DNA of 64,000 bases from Allonocardiopsis opalescens (lineage in GTDB: Bacteria; Actinomycetota; Actinomycetes; Streptosporangiales; Streptosporangiaceae). Of this stretch, positions 15,470 through 24,354 are shown piece after piece (position 1 is the stretch's first letter; the number at the start of each line of letters is the position of its first letter). The translations under genes and the position numbers were made by a program. Location of the stretch: positions 310,001 through 374,000 of the forward strand of contig NZ_PVZC01000007.1 in NCBI RefSeq assembly GCF_003002095.1. The letters run 5' to 3'. The notes beneath the pieces were generated by a model. That model made no database searches and was not told where the DNA came from. It worked only from the letters and a program-made list of their open reading frames with translations.

Positions 15470-17032
15470 ATGAGCCCCGATGTCGTCATAGCCGGTGCGG
15501 GCCCGAACGGGCTCATGCTGGCCTGCGAGTTGGGCCTGGCCGGAGTGCGGCCGATCGTGCTGGAGCGCCTGCCCGAGCCCGCGACCGAGCCGAAGGCCAA
15601 CGGCCTGGTCGGCCAGGTCGTGCGGGTGCTCGACCACCGGGGCCTGTACGAGCGCCTGAGCGGCGGCGCCGAGCCGCCGCGGCCGGCCTCCGCCTATGTG
15701 TTCGGTGCGCTGCCCCTGGACCTGTCCGGTCTGGCCGACAACCCGCTGCACCTGCTGGGGGTGCCGCAGCGGCGCCTGGAGCAGGTGCTGGCGGAGCGCG
15801 CCCGCGAACTCGGAGTGGAGGTCCGCCGGGGCCACGAGCTGACCAAGCTGTCCCAGGACGCCGACGGCGTCGGCGTCGAGGTCACGGGCCCCGAGGGCCC
15901 CTACCGGCTGCGGACCCGCTACCTGGTCGGCGCCGACGGCGGCCGCAGCCTTACCCGCAAGCTGTCCGGCATCGGCTTCCCCGGCGTCACCACCGACCGG
16001 ATGGTCTCGCGGACGGCGCACGCCACCGTGCCCGAGGACTGGGTGGACCCGGCCACGCAGGCGCTGGCGGTGCCGGGGTACGGCACCGTCCCGCCCTTCG
16101 CGCACCAGCGCAACGAGCGCGGACTGTTCGTGTTCGCGCCCTTCCCCGGGCGGACGCCGCTGGTGGGCACGGGCGAGTGGGACCGGACCGACGACGACGG
16201 CCCGATGACGCTGGCGGAGATGCGGGCGAGCGTCGCGCGGGTGCTCGGCGTCGACGTGCCGCTCGGCCCGCCGGCCGGCGGAGGACCGCATGTGCTGCGC
16301 CGGCTGACCGGCGGCAACACCCGGCTGGCGGAGCGCTTCAGGGACCGCCGGGTGCTGCTGGTCGGCGATGCCGCGCACGTGCACTCCGCGCTCGGCGGCC
16401 CCGGCCTCAACCTCGGCCTGCAAGACGCCGTCAACCTCGGCTGGAAGCTGGCCGCCGCGGTCCTCGGCTGGGCGCCGCCCGCTCTGCTCGACAGCTACGA
16501 GAGTGAGCGGCGGCCGGTGGCCGAGCGCGTGGTCATGCACACCCAGGCGCAGTCCGCGCTGATCGCCCCGGGCGGCGAGGTGACCGCCCTGCGCGAACTG
16601 TTCACCGAACTGCTCGCCGAACCGCGCAACGTCCGGTACCTCGCCGAGCTGATGGCGGGCGCCGACGTCCGCTACGACATGGGGGTGGGCGGCGCCCATC
16701 CGCTCGCCGGGCGGCTCGCCCCCGACCTGGTGCTGCGCACCGGCACGGGGACGGCCCGGCTCGCCGAGCTGTGCAGGGGCGCGCGGCCGCTGCTGGTCGA
16801 CCTGACCGAGGACGGTTCGCCCGCCGGGACCCTGTCCGACGCCGCCGACCGGGTGGACGCCGTCACCGCGCGTCCGCGGGGCGGCGAGGCGCCGGCCACC
16901 GCGCTGCTGCTCCGGCCGGACGCCCGCGTCGCCTGGGCCTCGTCGTCGCCCCGCCCGGACCGCGCCGAACTGGCGGCGCTGCGCACCGCCGCGCACGCGT
17001 GGTTCGGTGTGCCCGAGCCGGCCCGCGCCTGA
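15470..17032 (+). CDS. FAD-dependent aromatic monooxygenase (PheA/TfdB family)
   Basis: A 520-residue class A flavoprotein hydroxylase. The N-terminal Rossmann motif is VVIAGAGPNGLMLACELGLA (GxGxxG), the DG motif is YLVGADGGRS, and the second FAD motif is LVGDAAHVHSALGGPGLNLG. The C-terminal segment of about 110 residues is the thioredoxin-like domain of phenol-hydroxylase-type enzymes. An AGGAGG sequence precedes the ATG. Members hydroxylate phenols, polyketide aromatics or rifamycin-like drugs. Linkage to a TetR regulator makes resistance or catabolism of an aromatic compound plausible. Substrate not determinable from sequence. Confidence 0.9.
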   Translation: MSPDVVIAGAGPNGLMLACELGLAGVRPIVLERLPEPATEPKANGLVGQVVRVLDHRGLYERLSGGAEPPRPASAYVFGALPLDLSGLADNPLHLLGVPQRRLEQVLAERARELGVEVRRGHELTKLSQDADGVGVEVTGPEGPYRLRTRYLVGADGGRSLTRKLSGIGFPGVTTDRMVSRTAHATVPEDWVDPATQALAVPGYGTVPPFAHQRNERGLFVFAPFPGRTPLVGTGEWDRTDDDGPMTLAEMRASVARVLGVDVPLGPPAGGGPHVLRRLTGGNTRLAERFRDRRVLLVGDAAHVHSALGGPGLNLGLQDAVNLGWKLAAAVLGWAPPALLDSYESERRPVAERVVMHTQAQSALIAPGGEVTALRELFTELLAEPRNVRYLAELMAGADVRYDMGVGGAHPLAGRLAPDLVLRTGTGTARLAELCRGARPLLVDLTEDGSPAGTLSDAADRVDAVTARPRGGEAPATALLLRPDARVAWASSSPRPDRAELAALRTAAHAWFGVPEPARA

Positions 17033-17086
17033 CCCGGGCGGGCCCGCGGACCGGGCCCGGAGCGATGCCGCCCACTGCGGCGCCCG

Positions 17087-17437
17087 TCACCCGCGCCGGT
17101 CGCCCTTGGGGCGGCCGGGCTGCGCGGGCACGCCGTGCGGCGGCGGGTTCACGGGCGGGCCGGCGCTCGCGTCGGTGACCGGGGAGCCGCCGGCCGGGGG
17201 CGGCGGCGCCTCCAGGTGCCGCTCGTGCACGCCGTCCGACGGTTCGGCGCCCTGCTCCAGTTCGGCCAGGCGCCGGGTCATGATCTCCAGCACGCGGGTG
17301 CGCCGGGCGTGCGCCTCCTCGTGGTCGATCAGCGCGCGCAACTGGTCTTCGGACAGGGAGCGGATGCGGTGCTGCAGCGAACCGACCGGCAGGTGCTCGT
17401 AGTCCGCGATCGGGAGCGTGGCTCGTTCCCTGGCCAT
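17087..17437 (-). CDS. Small DUF8129-like actinobacterial protein
   Basis: A 116-residue protein whose first 65 residues, with LPIADYEHLPVGSLQHRIRS and QLRALIDHEEAHARRTRVLE, match a domain I recall from actinobacterial DUF8129 proteins. The rest is Pro/Gly-rich and disordered, ending in a basic tail. A clean GGAGG Shine-Dalgarno precedes the ATG. Alpha-helical heptad-like spacing suggests a short coiled coil. Function unknown. Family assignment is by memory only. Confidence 0.65.
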   Translation of the reverse strand: MARERATLPIADYEHLPVGSLQHRIRSLSEDQLRALIDHEEAHARRTRVLEIMTRRLAELEQGAEPSDGVHERHLEAPPPPAGGSPVTDASAGPPVNPPPHGVPAQPGRPKGDRRG

Positions 17438-17476
17438 GGGGTCCTCCTGTAACTCGGCTGTCGCCGGGACGCTGCC

Positions 17477-17506
17477 ACGGCGGCGCGCGAGTATGCGCGC
17501 CGCCGT
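17477..17506. terminator. Stem-loop downstream of SDR gene
   Basis: Perfect 12-base arms (17477-17488 and 17495-17506) with a 6-nt loop, 31 bp past the SDR stop on the minus strand and upstream of the next minus-strand gene. Confidence 0.55.
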
Positions 17507-17536
17507 ACGGACGGCCGCGTGCGCGTCGGCCGGGAC

Positions 17537-18322
17537 CTATCCGAAGCCGCCGTTGCTCATCAGCAGCTGGCCGTTGATCCAGCCGCCCTCGGGCGAGCAG
17601 AGGAAGTCCACCAGGTGCGCGGTGTCGCGCGGGGTGCCCAGGCGGCCGAGCGGGGTGGCGCGCAGGCAGTCCTCGCGCACCTGGTCGGTCATCCAGCCGG
17701 TGTCGACGGGCCCGGGGTTGATGGCATTGGCGGTGACGCCGAGGTGCGCGAACTCGTGCGCCGCGGCCAGGGTGATGCGGTCCAGGGCGCCCTTGCTGGC
17801 GCCGTAGGGCAGGTTGCGCACCGTGTGGTCGCTGGTCAGGCTGATGATCCGCCCGGACCCGAAGGCGCCGGAGAAGCGCAGGCCGAATTCGCGGATCAGC
17901 AGCCAGCTCGCGCGGGCGTTCACCGCGAAGTGCCGGTCGAAGCTCTCGACGGTGGTGCCGAGCAGGTCGGAGTCGACCGACTCGCAGTGGCACAGCACCA
18001 GCGCGGTGACCGGGCCGAGCCGCCGTTCCGCCTCGTCGAAGACACACGCGGGCGTGGAGACGTCGGCCAGGTCGGCCTCGACCGGGGCGGTGGCGGCGCC
18101 GCGGCCGACGAGATCGCGCACGATCGCCTCGGTCGCCCCCTCCTGGATCCCCCACTCCATCCGCAGGTCGTACGGGTGCCAGTACGTGAAGGCGATGTTC
18201 CAGCCCGAGTCGGCCAGCCGGCGCGCGATCCCCGCGCCGATCCCGACCGTGCGGCCGACCCCCGTGATCAGTGCCGTCGGACGGGTCGTGTCGGGGCTCG
18301 GGTCTGCCGCGGTGCTCGTCAC
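17537..18322 (-). CDS. Short-chain dehydrogenase/reductase
   Basis: A 261-residue SDR. The cofactor loop is ALITGVGRTVGIGAGIARRL, a variant of TGxxxGxG with an extra glycine. The Asp of the adenine pocket is in VEADLADV, the NAG-like strand is LVLCHCESVD, the catalytic Tyr/Lys are in NLPYGASKGALD, and INPGPVDTGW follows. The GTG at 18322 gives a normal N-terminus (VTSTAADPSP); in-frame codons farther up add an unlikely leader. No obvious operon partners. Substrate unknown; the divergent ECxC-like CHCES replacing the usual NNAG is unusual. Confidence 0.85.
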   Translation of the reverse strand: MTSTAADPSPDTTRPTALITGVGRTVGIGAGIARRLADSGWNIAFTYWHPYDLRMEWGIQEGATEAIVRDLVGRGAATAPVEADLADVSTPACVFDEAERRLGPVTALVLCHCESVDSDLLGTTVESFDRHFAVNARASWLLIREFGLRFSGAFGSGRIISLTSDHTVRNLPYGASKGALDRITLAAAHEFAHLGVTANAINPGPVDTGWMTDQVREDCLRATPLGRLGTPRDTAHLVDFLCSPEGGWINGQLLMSNGGFG

Positions 18323-18556
18323 AAGATGGAATCGTGCGCCGCCGGACACCGCCCGGGCAAGCGGTTTCAGCTCCGGCGGCGGCTCCACGAGCGCGCCCCC
18401 GGTGGCGGCGGCCGCGTGACGCGTTCGTTTCGGCCCTGCCCCACCGGACCGGAAACGGCGTCCGCCGCCCCTCAGGGCCGACGGGCCGTGAACGCGCGGC
18501 GACGGATTGCGCTCCGCCGCCTATCGGAATGTGACACAAGTCGCTATCATCCACCT

Positions 18557-18572
18557 TGGAAAACGCTTTCCA
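18557..18572 (+). promoter_or_regulatory. LacI-type operator before beta-helix gene (TGGAAAACGCTTTCCA)
   Basis: A 16-bp palindrome with one mismatch, just downstream of a TATCAT -10 match (18545-18550). Its GGAAA/TTTCC arms match the operator before the PL9-like gene at 41700-41713. The whole 18323-18686 intergenic region holds nothing else that I can recognise apart from this promoter and the Shine-Dalgarno GGAAGGA at 18673-18679. Confidence 0.7.
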
Positions 18573-18686
18573 TCACCGGTTCCCGCGCGCCGGACGCGGC
18601 GCGCGGCCCGGCCACCCCGCTCACGGAGGCAGTTAGGGACGCGACGTTCCGGGAGCACAGTCGCAGCGAACAGGAAGGACATCCTG

Positions 18687-19889
18687 GTGAAACCCTTCGG
18701 TCTCCTCCCCGGAATACGGACGCGCCTGGCCGCGGGCACCGCGGCCGCGGCGGCCCTCGTCTTCGCGGCCGGAGTCGCCGCCATCACCGCCGCGGCCCCC
18801 GCGACCGCCGCGGCCGCCGACCCGATCGGCACCCAGCAGGACTGCGGCGCCGGCACCTACCACGCCGAAGCCGTGCTCAGCGGCAGTACCTGGACCGCCC
18901 GGCGCGGCAGCAGCGTCGTCTACACGGGCGGCGACATGCGCGCGGCCATGCAGGCCGCCGTGAACAGCCTCAGTTCGGGCCGCACCTCCAAGGAGCGGGT
19001 GGTCGTGCGCGGCTCCGGCTCCATGAGCGCCGGATCGCGGCTCTCGCTGCCCAGCTACACCGTCCTGGACGTGTGCGGCACGATCAACGTGACCGGCTCG
19101 GGCTCGGGCGACCAGGCACCCGTCTACGCACGCGGTGTGCGCGACATCGAGGTGCAGCACCTCACCCTCACCGGCACCCCGCTGTACGGCATCTTCATGC
19201 GCAACGTCACCAACGTCATCCTCGGCCAGATCGACATGCGGTTGTCGCGCGGTCTCGGCATCCGCATCGACAACCGGGGCGACACCAGCGTTCCCACCCG
19301 CAACGTCCGCATCGACAACGTCTACGTGTCGGGGACGAGCAGCCACGGCGTGGAGACCTACGGCGTGGACGGCCTGAACATCGGCACGGTGACCGCCCGC
19401 AGCACGGGCGAGTCCGGGCTGCTGCTCAACGAGACCGTCAACGCCACCATCGGCACGGTCGACGCCCAGAACGCCGGCACCGGCACCGGTTACGCCGCCT
19501 TCCGGATGGCCAACCGAAACGGCCGGGTGGGCGGCAGCTACCCGACGAACATCCGGGTGGGCCAGGTGATCGCACGCGGCGGCGGGCGCGGCGTCTTCTG
19601 CGTCTCCGAGAGCGGCGGCGCCGTGATCGACCGGGTCGACATCGCGCAGACCGGCAACAACGCCATCCTGATCGAGAACTGCCACAACGTGACGATCGCG
19701 GCGCAGAGCGGCAGTGTGGCCGGGCCCGGCGACATCCGCATCGCGGCGCGCTCGGAGTTCGCCAACACCTCCAACATCACCTTCCAGAACCTGACGCTGA
19801 CCAACACGGCCATCAACGAGAGCCCGTGCGGCAGCAACATCACCATCCGCAACATCACGTACAACAACAGCAGGGACAACTCCTGCTAG
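18687..19889 (+). CDS. Secreted right-handed parallel beta-helix protein (pectin-lyase-like fold)
   Basis: A 400-residue exported protein. A long signal peptide (LAAGTAAAAALVFAAGVAAI to TAAAADP) is followed by a Cys-containing cap and repeated beta-helix coils such as VRDIEVQHLTLTGTPLYGIF, VTNVILGQIDMRLS, ETVNATIGTVDAQNAG and TSNITFQNLTLTN, with stacked Asn/Val ladders. Pectate lyases and polygalacturonases use this fold, but I cannot place it in a specific PL/GH family or name catalytic residues. The GTG start has GGAAGGA 8 bases upstream. The GGAAAACGCTTTCC operator links it to the PL9-like gene at 40.4 kb, so a pectin role is likely. Confidence 0.8.
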   Translation: MKPFGLLPGIRTRLAAGTAAAAALVFAAGVAAITAAAPATAAAADPIGTQQDCGAGTYHAEAVLSGSTWTARRGSSVVYTGGDMRAAMQAAVNSLSSGRTSKERVVVRGSGSMSAGSRLSLPSYTVLDVCGTINVTGSGSGDQAPVYARGVRDIEVQHLTLTGTPLYGIFMRNVTNVILGQIDMRLSRGLGIRIDNRGDTSVPTRNVRIDNVYVSGTSSHGVETYGVDGLNIGTVTARSTGESGLLLNETVNATIGTVDAQNAGTGTGYAAFRMANRNGRVGGSYPTNIRVGQVIARGGGRGVFCVSESGGAVIDRVDIAQTGNNAILIENCHNVTIAAQSGSVAGPGDIRIAARSEFANTSNITFQNLTLTNTAINESPCGSNITIRNITYNNSRDNSC

Positions 19890-19907
19890 TGCGCGACGCT
19901 CCACCGC

Positions 19908-19940
19908 GACCCGGCCGGGCGCACCGTGCCCGGCCGGGTC
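19908..19940. terminator. Bidirectional stem-loop between beta-helix and GNAT genes
   Basis: Perfect 13-base arms (19908-19920 and 19928-19940) with a 7-nt loop, between convergent genes ending at 19889 and 19950. Confidence 0.7.
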
Positions 19941-19949
19941 CGCCGGCCG

Positions 19950-20540
19950 TCAGTCCCGCTCCAGCCGCATGCAGATGTAGGAGTTGATGCCGGTCCGCTT
20001 GGTGTGCTTCACCGGGCGCCGGTGGATCTCGGTGTAGCCGAGCCTGCCGTACACCCGCAGGGCGGCGCCGTTGGTGTCGGCGATGTCCTCCAGCACGTAC
20101 GCGCGGTAGCCCGGCAGGGTGAGCAGGTGGGTCAGGATCGCCGAGGCGACGCCCCTGCCCCGGTAGGCCGCCGCCGTGGCGACGCACTCGACCGACGCGG
20201 TGGCCGGGCCCGGGTGGTGGAACGGCGCCTGGAAGTTGCTCTTGAACACCGAGCCGGCGATGGTGCCCTTGACCAGGCCCAGGTGCCGGCGCAGCTCCCG
20301 GGTGTCGTGCTGGATCGACAGCCGCCGCCCGTCGGTGCAGGCGGCGATCCCGGCCGGGCTCCCGTCGACCAGGCCGACGTAGAAGAGGTCCGGCACCAGC
20401 ATGTGCGCGAAGGCGTCGGTCAGCCGCTCCCGGTCGGTGGAGAAGTAGGAGAAGTACTCGTAGAAGGCGTCGACGAAGATGCCGCCGATCGCCCTGCGGT
20501 ACCCCTCCCCCAGTTCGTCGGCGCGCCTGACCTCGATCAT
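19950..20540 (-). CDS. GNAT-family acetyltransferase
   Basis: A 196-residue acetyltransferase. The acetyl-CoA loop is AAYRGRGVASAILTHLLT (RGRGVA), preceded by the strand TASVECVAT and followed by AYVLEDIADTNGAALRVYGR, a typical GNAT C-terminal half. The ATG overlaps the TGA of the upstream TetR gene (ATGA), making a two-gene operon. The 60-residue N-terminal region (AFYEYFSYFSTDRERL) is helical and atypical. Substrate unknown; likely a regulator-effector pair responding to a toxic small molecule. Confidence 0.85.
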   Translation of the reverse strand: MIEVRRADELGEGYRRAIGGIFVDAFYEYFSYFSTDRERLTDAFAHMLVPDLFYVGLVDGSPAGIAACTDGRRLSIQHDTRELRRHLGLVKGTIAGSVFKSNFQAPFHHPGPATASVECVATAAAYRGRGVASAILTHLLTLPGYRAYVLEDIADTNGAALRVYGRLGYTEIHRRPVKHTKRTGINSYICMRLERD

Positions 20541-21145
20541 GCCCCGTCCCCTTCCAGCAGGAAGGCCAGCAGCACCGGCATCGCCGGCACCTGGAAGCGC
20601 TCCCGCAGCGTGGTCTTCATCGACACCAGCCCGCTGAGCACGACGAAGTAGCAGGCCGCCAGCTCCGCGGCATCTCCGCGCCTGAACTCGCCCAGCCGCT
20701 GGCCGCGCTCGATCAGCGCCTCCAGCGCCGCGGCCAGCTCGGCGTGCCGCTCGGCCAGCACCCGCACCGGCGCCGGCGGCTCGTCCATCGCGAAGGCGTG
20801 GTTCATCAGCAGGTAGAACTCGACGGCCTCGGCCTCCTGGCCGAGGTCGGCGACGAAGACCCGGGTGAACTCACCCAGCAGCCGGGCCGGGGAGCCCTCG
20901 CCGCGGAAACCCGCGGCCACGGCGCCCAGGCCCTCGGCCGCCTGCGCCACCAGCGCGCCGAACAGCTCCTCCTTCGTGGCGTAGTGCCGGTACATCAGCC
21001 CGGTGCTGATGCCCGCCTCGGCCGCGATGTCGCGCACGCTCGTCGCGGCGTAGCCGCGGCGGGTGAACAGCCGAACCGCGGCCGCCTCCACCTTGGCGCG
21101 GGTGGCGGCCCGCATCGCCTCGTACTGCTCCTCGGTCCTCGACAC
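20537..21145 (-). CDS. TetR-family regulator of the GNAT gene
   Basis: A 202-residue TetR protein with HTH region DIAAEAGISTGLMYRHYATK and a C-terminal domain with MNHAFAMDEP and YFVVLSGLVS. It starts at a GTG with GGAG six bases upstream. The palindrome AACAATTGTT lies about 40 bp upstream and is the likely operator. It overlaps the GNAT gene by four bases. Confidence 0.87.
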   Translation of the reverse strand: MSRTEEQYEAMRAATRAKVEAAAVRLFTRRGYAATSVRDIAAEAGISTGLMYRHYATKEELFGALVAQAAEGLGAVAAGFRGEGSPARLLGEFTRVFVADLGQEAEAVEFYLLMNHAFAMDEPPAPVRVLAERHAELAAALEALIERGQRLGEFRRGDAAELAACYFVVLSGLVSMKTTLRERFQVPAMPVLLAFLLEGDGA

Positions 21146-21177
21146 TTTCGCTCCGGATCCGGGTGCTGCCGAATTTT

Positions 21178-21195
21178 ACAATGAACAATTGTTTA
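21178..21195 (-). promoter_or_regulatory. TetR operator candidate around AACAATTGTT
   Basis: AACAATTGTT (21184-21193) is a perfect palindrome in an AT-rich patch in otherwise GC-rich DNA. It lies 39 bp upstream of the TetR GTG, where a promoter is expected. Flanking ACAAT (21178-21182) and ATTGT (21188-21192) form an overlapping dyad. Confidence 0.6.
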
Positions 21196-21308
21196 CTCTA
21201 AGACCGCCGCCTGAGCACGTCAAACGGGGCCGCCGCGGCGGCCCCGGGATGGACGGATCGGCGGGACGGCGCGCCGGTGCGGACCGGCACCGGCGCGCCG
21301 TACGGGGG

Positions 21309-23954
21309 TCAGGGCGTGAAGCGCCAGACGTGGTCGCGGGTGCCGTTGTCCTCGTACTGGTGGATGTCGGCGTCGTCGAAGGCCGAGGCGCCCTCGACGG
21401 CGAGCAGCAGGCCGCTGTGCCGGTTCTGCAGGTGGAAGTAGCCGTCGCCGTCGTGCAGCAGCCGCCACTGCTGGTTGGCGCCGCCGTGCCAGTCCCACTG
21501 CACCACCTGGGCGCTGTTGGCGGTGGACCAGCCCAGCACCTCCATCACATTGCCCGAGTGGGTGCTGACGACCCGGAAGTAGCCGTCGCCGCTGTCCTCG
21601 AAGCGCCAGTTCTGCTGGCTGACCTGGCTGTCCCACCACTGGGTGAGGCGGGCGCCGTTGTCGTGGGAGGCGCCGAACACGTCGAGCACCCGGCCGCTGT
21701 TGAGGTTCTGGATGTTGACCTCGCCATCGGGCATCAGCCGCCACTGCTGGCTGGCGCCGCCGTGCGCGGCGCGCTGCCGGGCGTGCGCGCCGTTCTCGGT
21801 GGAGGAGCCGGCGATGTCCAGCCGCAGGCCGCTGTGCACGTTGACGATCCGGACGTAGCCGTCGCCGGTGTCCTCCAGGCGCCAGCGCTGGTCGGCGGTG
21901 CCGGCGTCGCGGTACTGCTCGACGGCGGCGCCGTCCTGGGTGGACATGCCGTCGACCGCGAGCACCCGGTCGCTGTGGTCGTTGACGATCCGGAAGGTGC
22001 CGTCGCCGTTGTTGACCAGCCGCCAGCGGTGGTCGGCGGTGCCGTTGTCGGGCCACTGGGTGACCTGGGCGCCGTCCTCGGTGGACATACCGTCGACGGC
22101 GAGCACCTGGCCGGAGTTGCGGTTCTCGAGCCGGAACCACGCCCCCATCCCGAGCCCGGACGGCGCCGCCGCGTCGAGCACGGCCTGGTTGGCGGCCCTG
22201 ACCCGGTCGGCGTCGGGCTTGACGATCCGCCGGTCGTAGGTGAGCAGGCCGTTCAGCTCGTTCTCCACGTCGGTGGTCTGGGTGTAGATGGCGGCGGACA
22301 GGCCGTGCGTGTCCACCTGCTCGGCCACCCGGCCCAGCAGCGACTCGTAGCGCTCGGTCAGCGCGGCGGCGTCGGGCAGCACCTCGTAGCCGCCGCCCCG
22401 CTCCGGGTCCCACTGGTGGCCGGGGGCCAGCAGCGCCGAACCGCCGAACTCGCCGAGGTAGGCGGCGCGCTCGCTGGTGGGCACCGGAGTGGTCGGCCCC
22501 GGGTAGATGTGGATGTCGTGGGCGTCGCCGTTGCCGGTGTCGTGCCAGCCGCTGGCGCCGACGACCAGCCGGGACGGGTCGCGCCGCTGGATGTCCTCGA
22601 CGATGCGGGCGCCGTCGTACTGGCCCCAGCCCTCGTTGAAGGGGACCCACTGGATGATGGACGGGTGCGAGCGGCGCTGGTCGATCATCTCGGTCAGCTC
22701 GGCCTCGAACTGCGCGCGCTCGGCGGCTCCCGGTTCGCCGTCCATGGTGGGCATGTCCTGCATGACGAGCAGCCCGAGCCGGTCGGCCCAGTAGTACCAG
22801 CGGGCCGGCTCCAGCTTGACGTGCTTGCGGATGGTGTTGAAGCCGAGGTCGCGGGTGGCCTCGATGTCGAAGCGCAGCGCCTCGTCGGTGGGGGCGGTGT
22901 AGATGCCGTCCGGCCAGTAGCCCTGGTCGAGCGGGCCGAGCTGGAAGACGAACTCGCCGTTGAGCAGCGGGCGGCGCACGCCGTCGACCATGCCGGTGCT
23001 GATCTCGCGCATGCCGAAGTAGGAGCCGACCTCGTCCACCACCGCGCCCGAGCCGTCGAGCAGCTGCACGGTGAGGTCGTACAGGTAGGGGTCGTCCGGC
23101 CACCACAGCCGGGCGTCGGGGACGGGGACCGCGACCGGCTCGCCGGGGGCTCCCTGCGCGGTGCCCACCACCCGGCCCTCGGGGGTGCTCGCCGTCGCCC
23201 GCACCGTGTGCCCGCCGGCCGCGGCGGTGTGCGCGACCACCTCAAGGGTTCCGGCGCCGAGGTCGGGGGTGGTGTCGAGCCGGTCCAGGTGCGCCGGGGC
23301 GACCGGCTCCAGCCAGACCGTCTGCCAGATGCCGGAGTTGGTGGTGTACCAGATCGACCAGTCGCCGTCGCCGGTGTCCAGCCGCTGCTTGCCGACCGGC
23401 TGGCCGCCCGCGTCGCTGGGGTCGTGCACGCCGACGACCACCTCGTTGCCGCCGGGGCGCAGCGCGTCGGTGATGTCGAGTTCGAAGGCGGTGTAGCCGC
23501 CGGTGTGCGTGCCGACCTCAGTGCCGTTCACCCAGACGGTGGCCCGCCAGTCAACGGCGCCGAAGTTGAGCTGGACGTCGCGGCCGGCCCAGTCCTCGGG
23601 CACGGTGAAGCTCCGGCGGTACCACATGTCGCTGTGCTGCTCGGCGATGCCGGACAGCGCCGACTCCACCGGGTAGGGCACCAGGATCTCCCGCTCCAGT
23701 TCGCGGCCGATGGGCGGCGCCTCCCCCGGCTCGGCGGGCTCCCACTCCCAGGTGCCGTTCAGGTTCAGCCAGTCGTCGCGGGTCAGCTGGGGGCGGGGGT
23801 ACTCGGGCAGGGCGTTGTCAGGCGAGACCTCGTCCGTCCACGGCGTGGACAGCGGCGGTTCGACCGGCTGCGCCTCGGCGGGGGCGGCGGTGAGCATCGG
23901 GGCGATCAGCGCGAGGGCGGCGGCGAGGAGGTGGATACGTCTGCGCACGGACAT
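21309..23954 (-). CDS. Secreted glycoside hydrolase family 2 enzyme with six RICIN repeats
   Basis: An 881-residue exported enzyme. The signal peptide occupies residues 1-28 (cleavage near AEA-QP). The GH2 jelly-roll (about 40-220) contains MWYRRSFTVPEDW and VWVNGTEVGTHTGGY. An immunoglobulin-like domain follows, then the TIM barrel with acid/base Glu in WVPFNEGWGQYD and a likely nucleophile in YLGEFGG. The last 290 residues are six repeats of about 47 residues (HSGxVLxVxGxST, QQWRL), enough for two beta-trefoil lectin domains. Family 2 covers galactosidases, glucuronidases and mannosidases; the substrate is not evident. AGGAG precedes the ATG. Probably part of plant cell-wall side-chain breakdown with the neighbouring genes. 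Confidence 0.92.
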   Translation of the reverse strand: MSVRRRIHLLAAALALIAPMLTAAPAEAQPVEPPLSTPWTDEVSPDNALPEYPRPQLTRDDWLNLNGTWEWEPAEPGEAPPIGRELEREILVPYPVESALSGIAEQHSDMWYRRSFTVPEDWAGRDVQLNFGAVDWRATVWVNGTEVGTHTGGYTAFELDITDALRPGGNEVVVGVHDPSDAGGQPVGKQRLDTGDGDWSIWYTTNSGIWQTVWLEPVAPAHLDRLDTTPDLGAGTLEVVAHTAAAGGHTVRATASTPEGRVVGTAQGAPGEPVAVPVPDARLWWPDDPYLYDLTVQLLDGSGAVVDEVGSYFGMREISTGMVDGVRRPLLNGEFVFQLGPLDQGYWPDGIYTAPTDEALRFDIEATRDLGFNTIRKHVKLEPARWYYWADRLGLLVMQDMPTMDGEPGAAERAQFEAELTEMIDQRRSHPSIIQWVPFNEGWGQYDGARIVEDIQRRDPSRLVVGASGWHDTGNGDAHDIHIYPGPTTPVPTSERAAYLGEFGGSALLAPGHQWDPERGGGYEVLPDAAALTERYESLLGRVAEQVDTHGLSAAIYTQTTDVENELNGLLTYDRRIVKPDADRVRAANQAVLDAAAPSGLGMGAWFRLENRNSGQVLAVDGMSTEDGAQVTQWPDNGTADHRWRLVNNGDGTFRIVNDHSDRVLAVDGMSTQDGAAVEQYRDAGTADQRWRLEDTGDGYVRIVNVHSGLRLDIAGSSTENGAHARQRAAHGGASQQWRLMPDGEVNIQNLNSGRVLDVFGASHDNGARLTQWWDSQVSQQNWRFEDSGDGYFRVVSTHSGNVMEVLGWSTANSAQVVQWDWHGGANQQWRLLHDGDGYFHLQNRHSGLLLAVEGASAFDDADIHQYEDNGTRDHVWRFTP

Positions 23955-24354
23955 GGGGCTCCTCTCGGAGGCGGGCGAGAGCACGCGCGGCCCTGCTGCA
24001 CGGAGAGTGACGGCGAGGTCGCGCGCAGCCGCTTTGCCTGGGTTCTATCCCAAGCGTTCAGTTGCGTAAATAGTCGGTAGCCGACTTGTTTCGTTCCTGC
24101 ACGTCAGCTGATCGGAATTGACTGGAAACACGCCTTTTAATCCGAGCCGTCCCGTCCCGACGGCGGCGGCTTGGGCTGTTCGTCGCGCTCATCCGGCCCT
24201 GGAAGCCGCTCGGCACCGGCGTCACGGCGACTGAACGTTAGCGATCGTTTAAGACTCGAACTGATCAGACGTTATCGGCTTGCGACCGTAGGGTTGCGGA
24301 CTCGTTTCCGGGCGGAGTGATGATGCGCACAGATCCGAGCGAAGGAGGCCCTGG
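23955..24354. promoter_or_regulatory. 400-bp divergent promoter region between GH2 and sugar ABC operon
   Basis: No gene is visible. The region is less GC-rich than its surroundings. Near the GH2 side AGTCGG (24072-24077) and CCGACT (24081-24086) form a perfect inverted repeat with a 3-bp centre. Near the ABC side AACG (24234-24237) and CGTT (24246-24249) flank TTAGCGAT, an imperfect LacI-like dyad. Neither matches the GAGAGCGCTCTC class. A GGAGG Shine-Dalgarno precedes the ATG at 24355. Confidence 0.45.

Noticed and set aside
21063-24080. A 1005-codon open frame on the plus strand opposite the GH2 gene
   Set aside because: It is a shadow caused by high GC third positions. Its translation is low-complexity Val/Gly/Asp/His text, while the minus strand encodes a full GH2-RICIN enzyme with signal peptide and Shine-Dalgarno.
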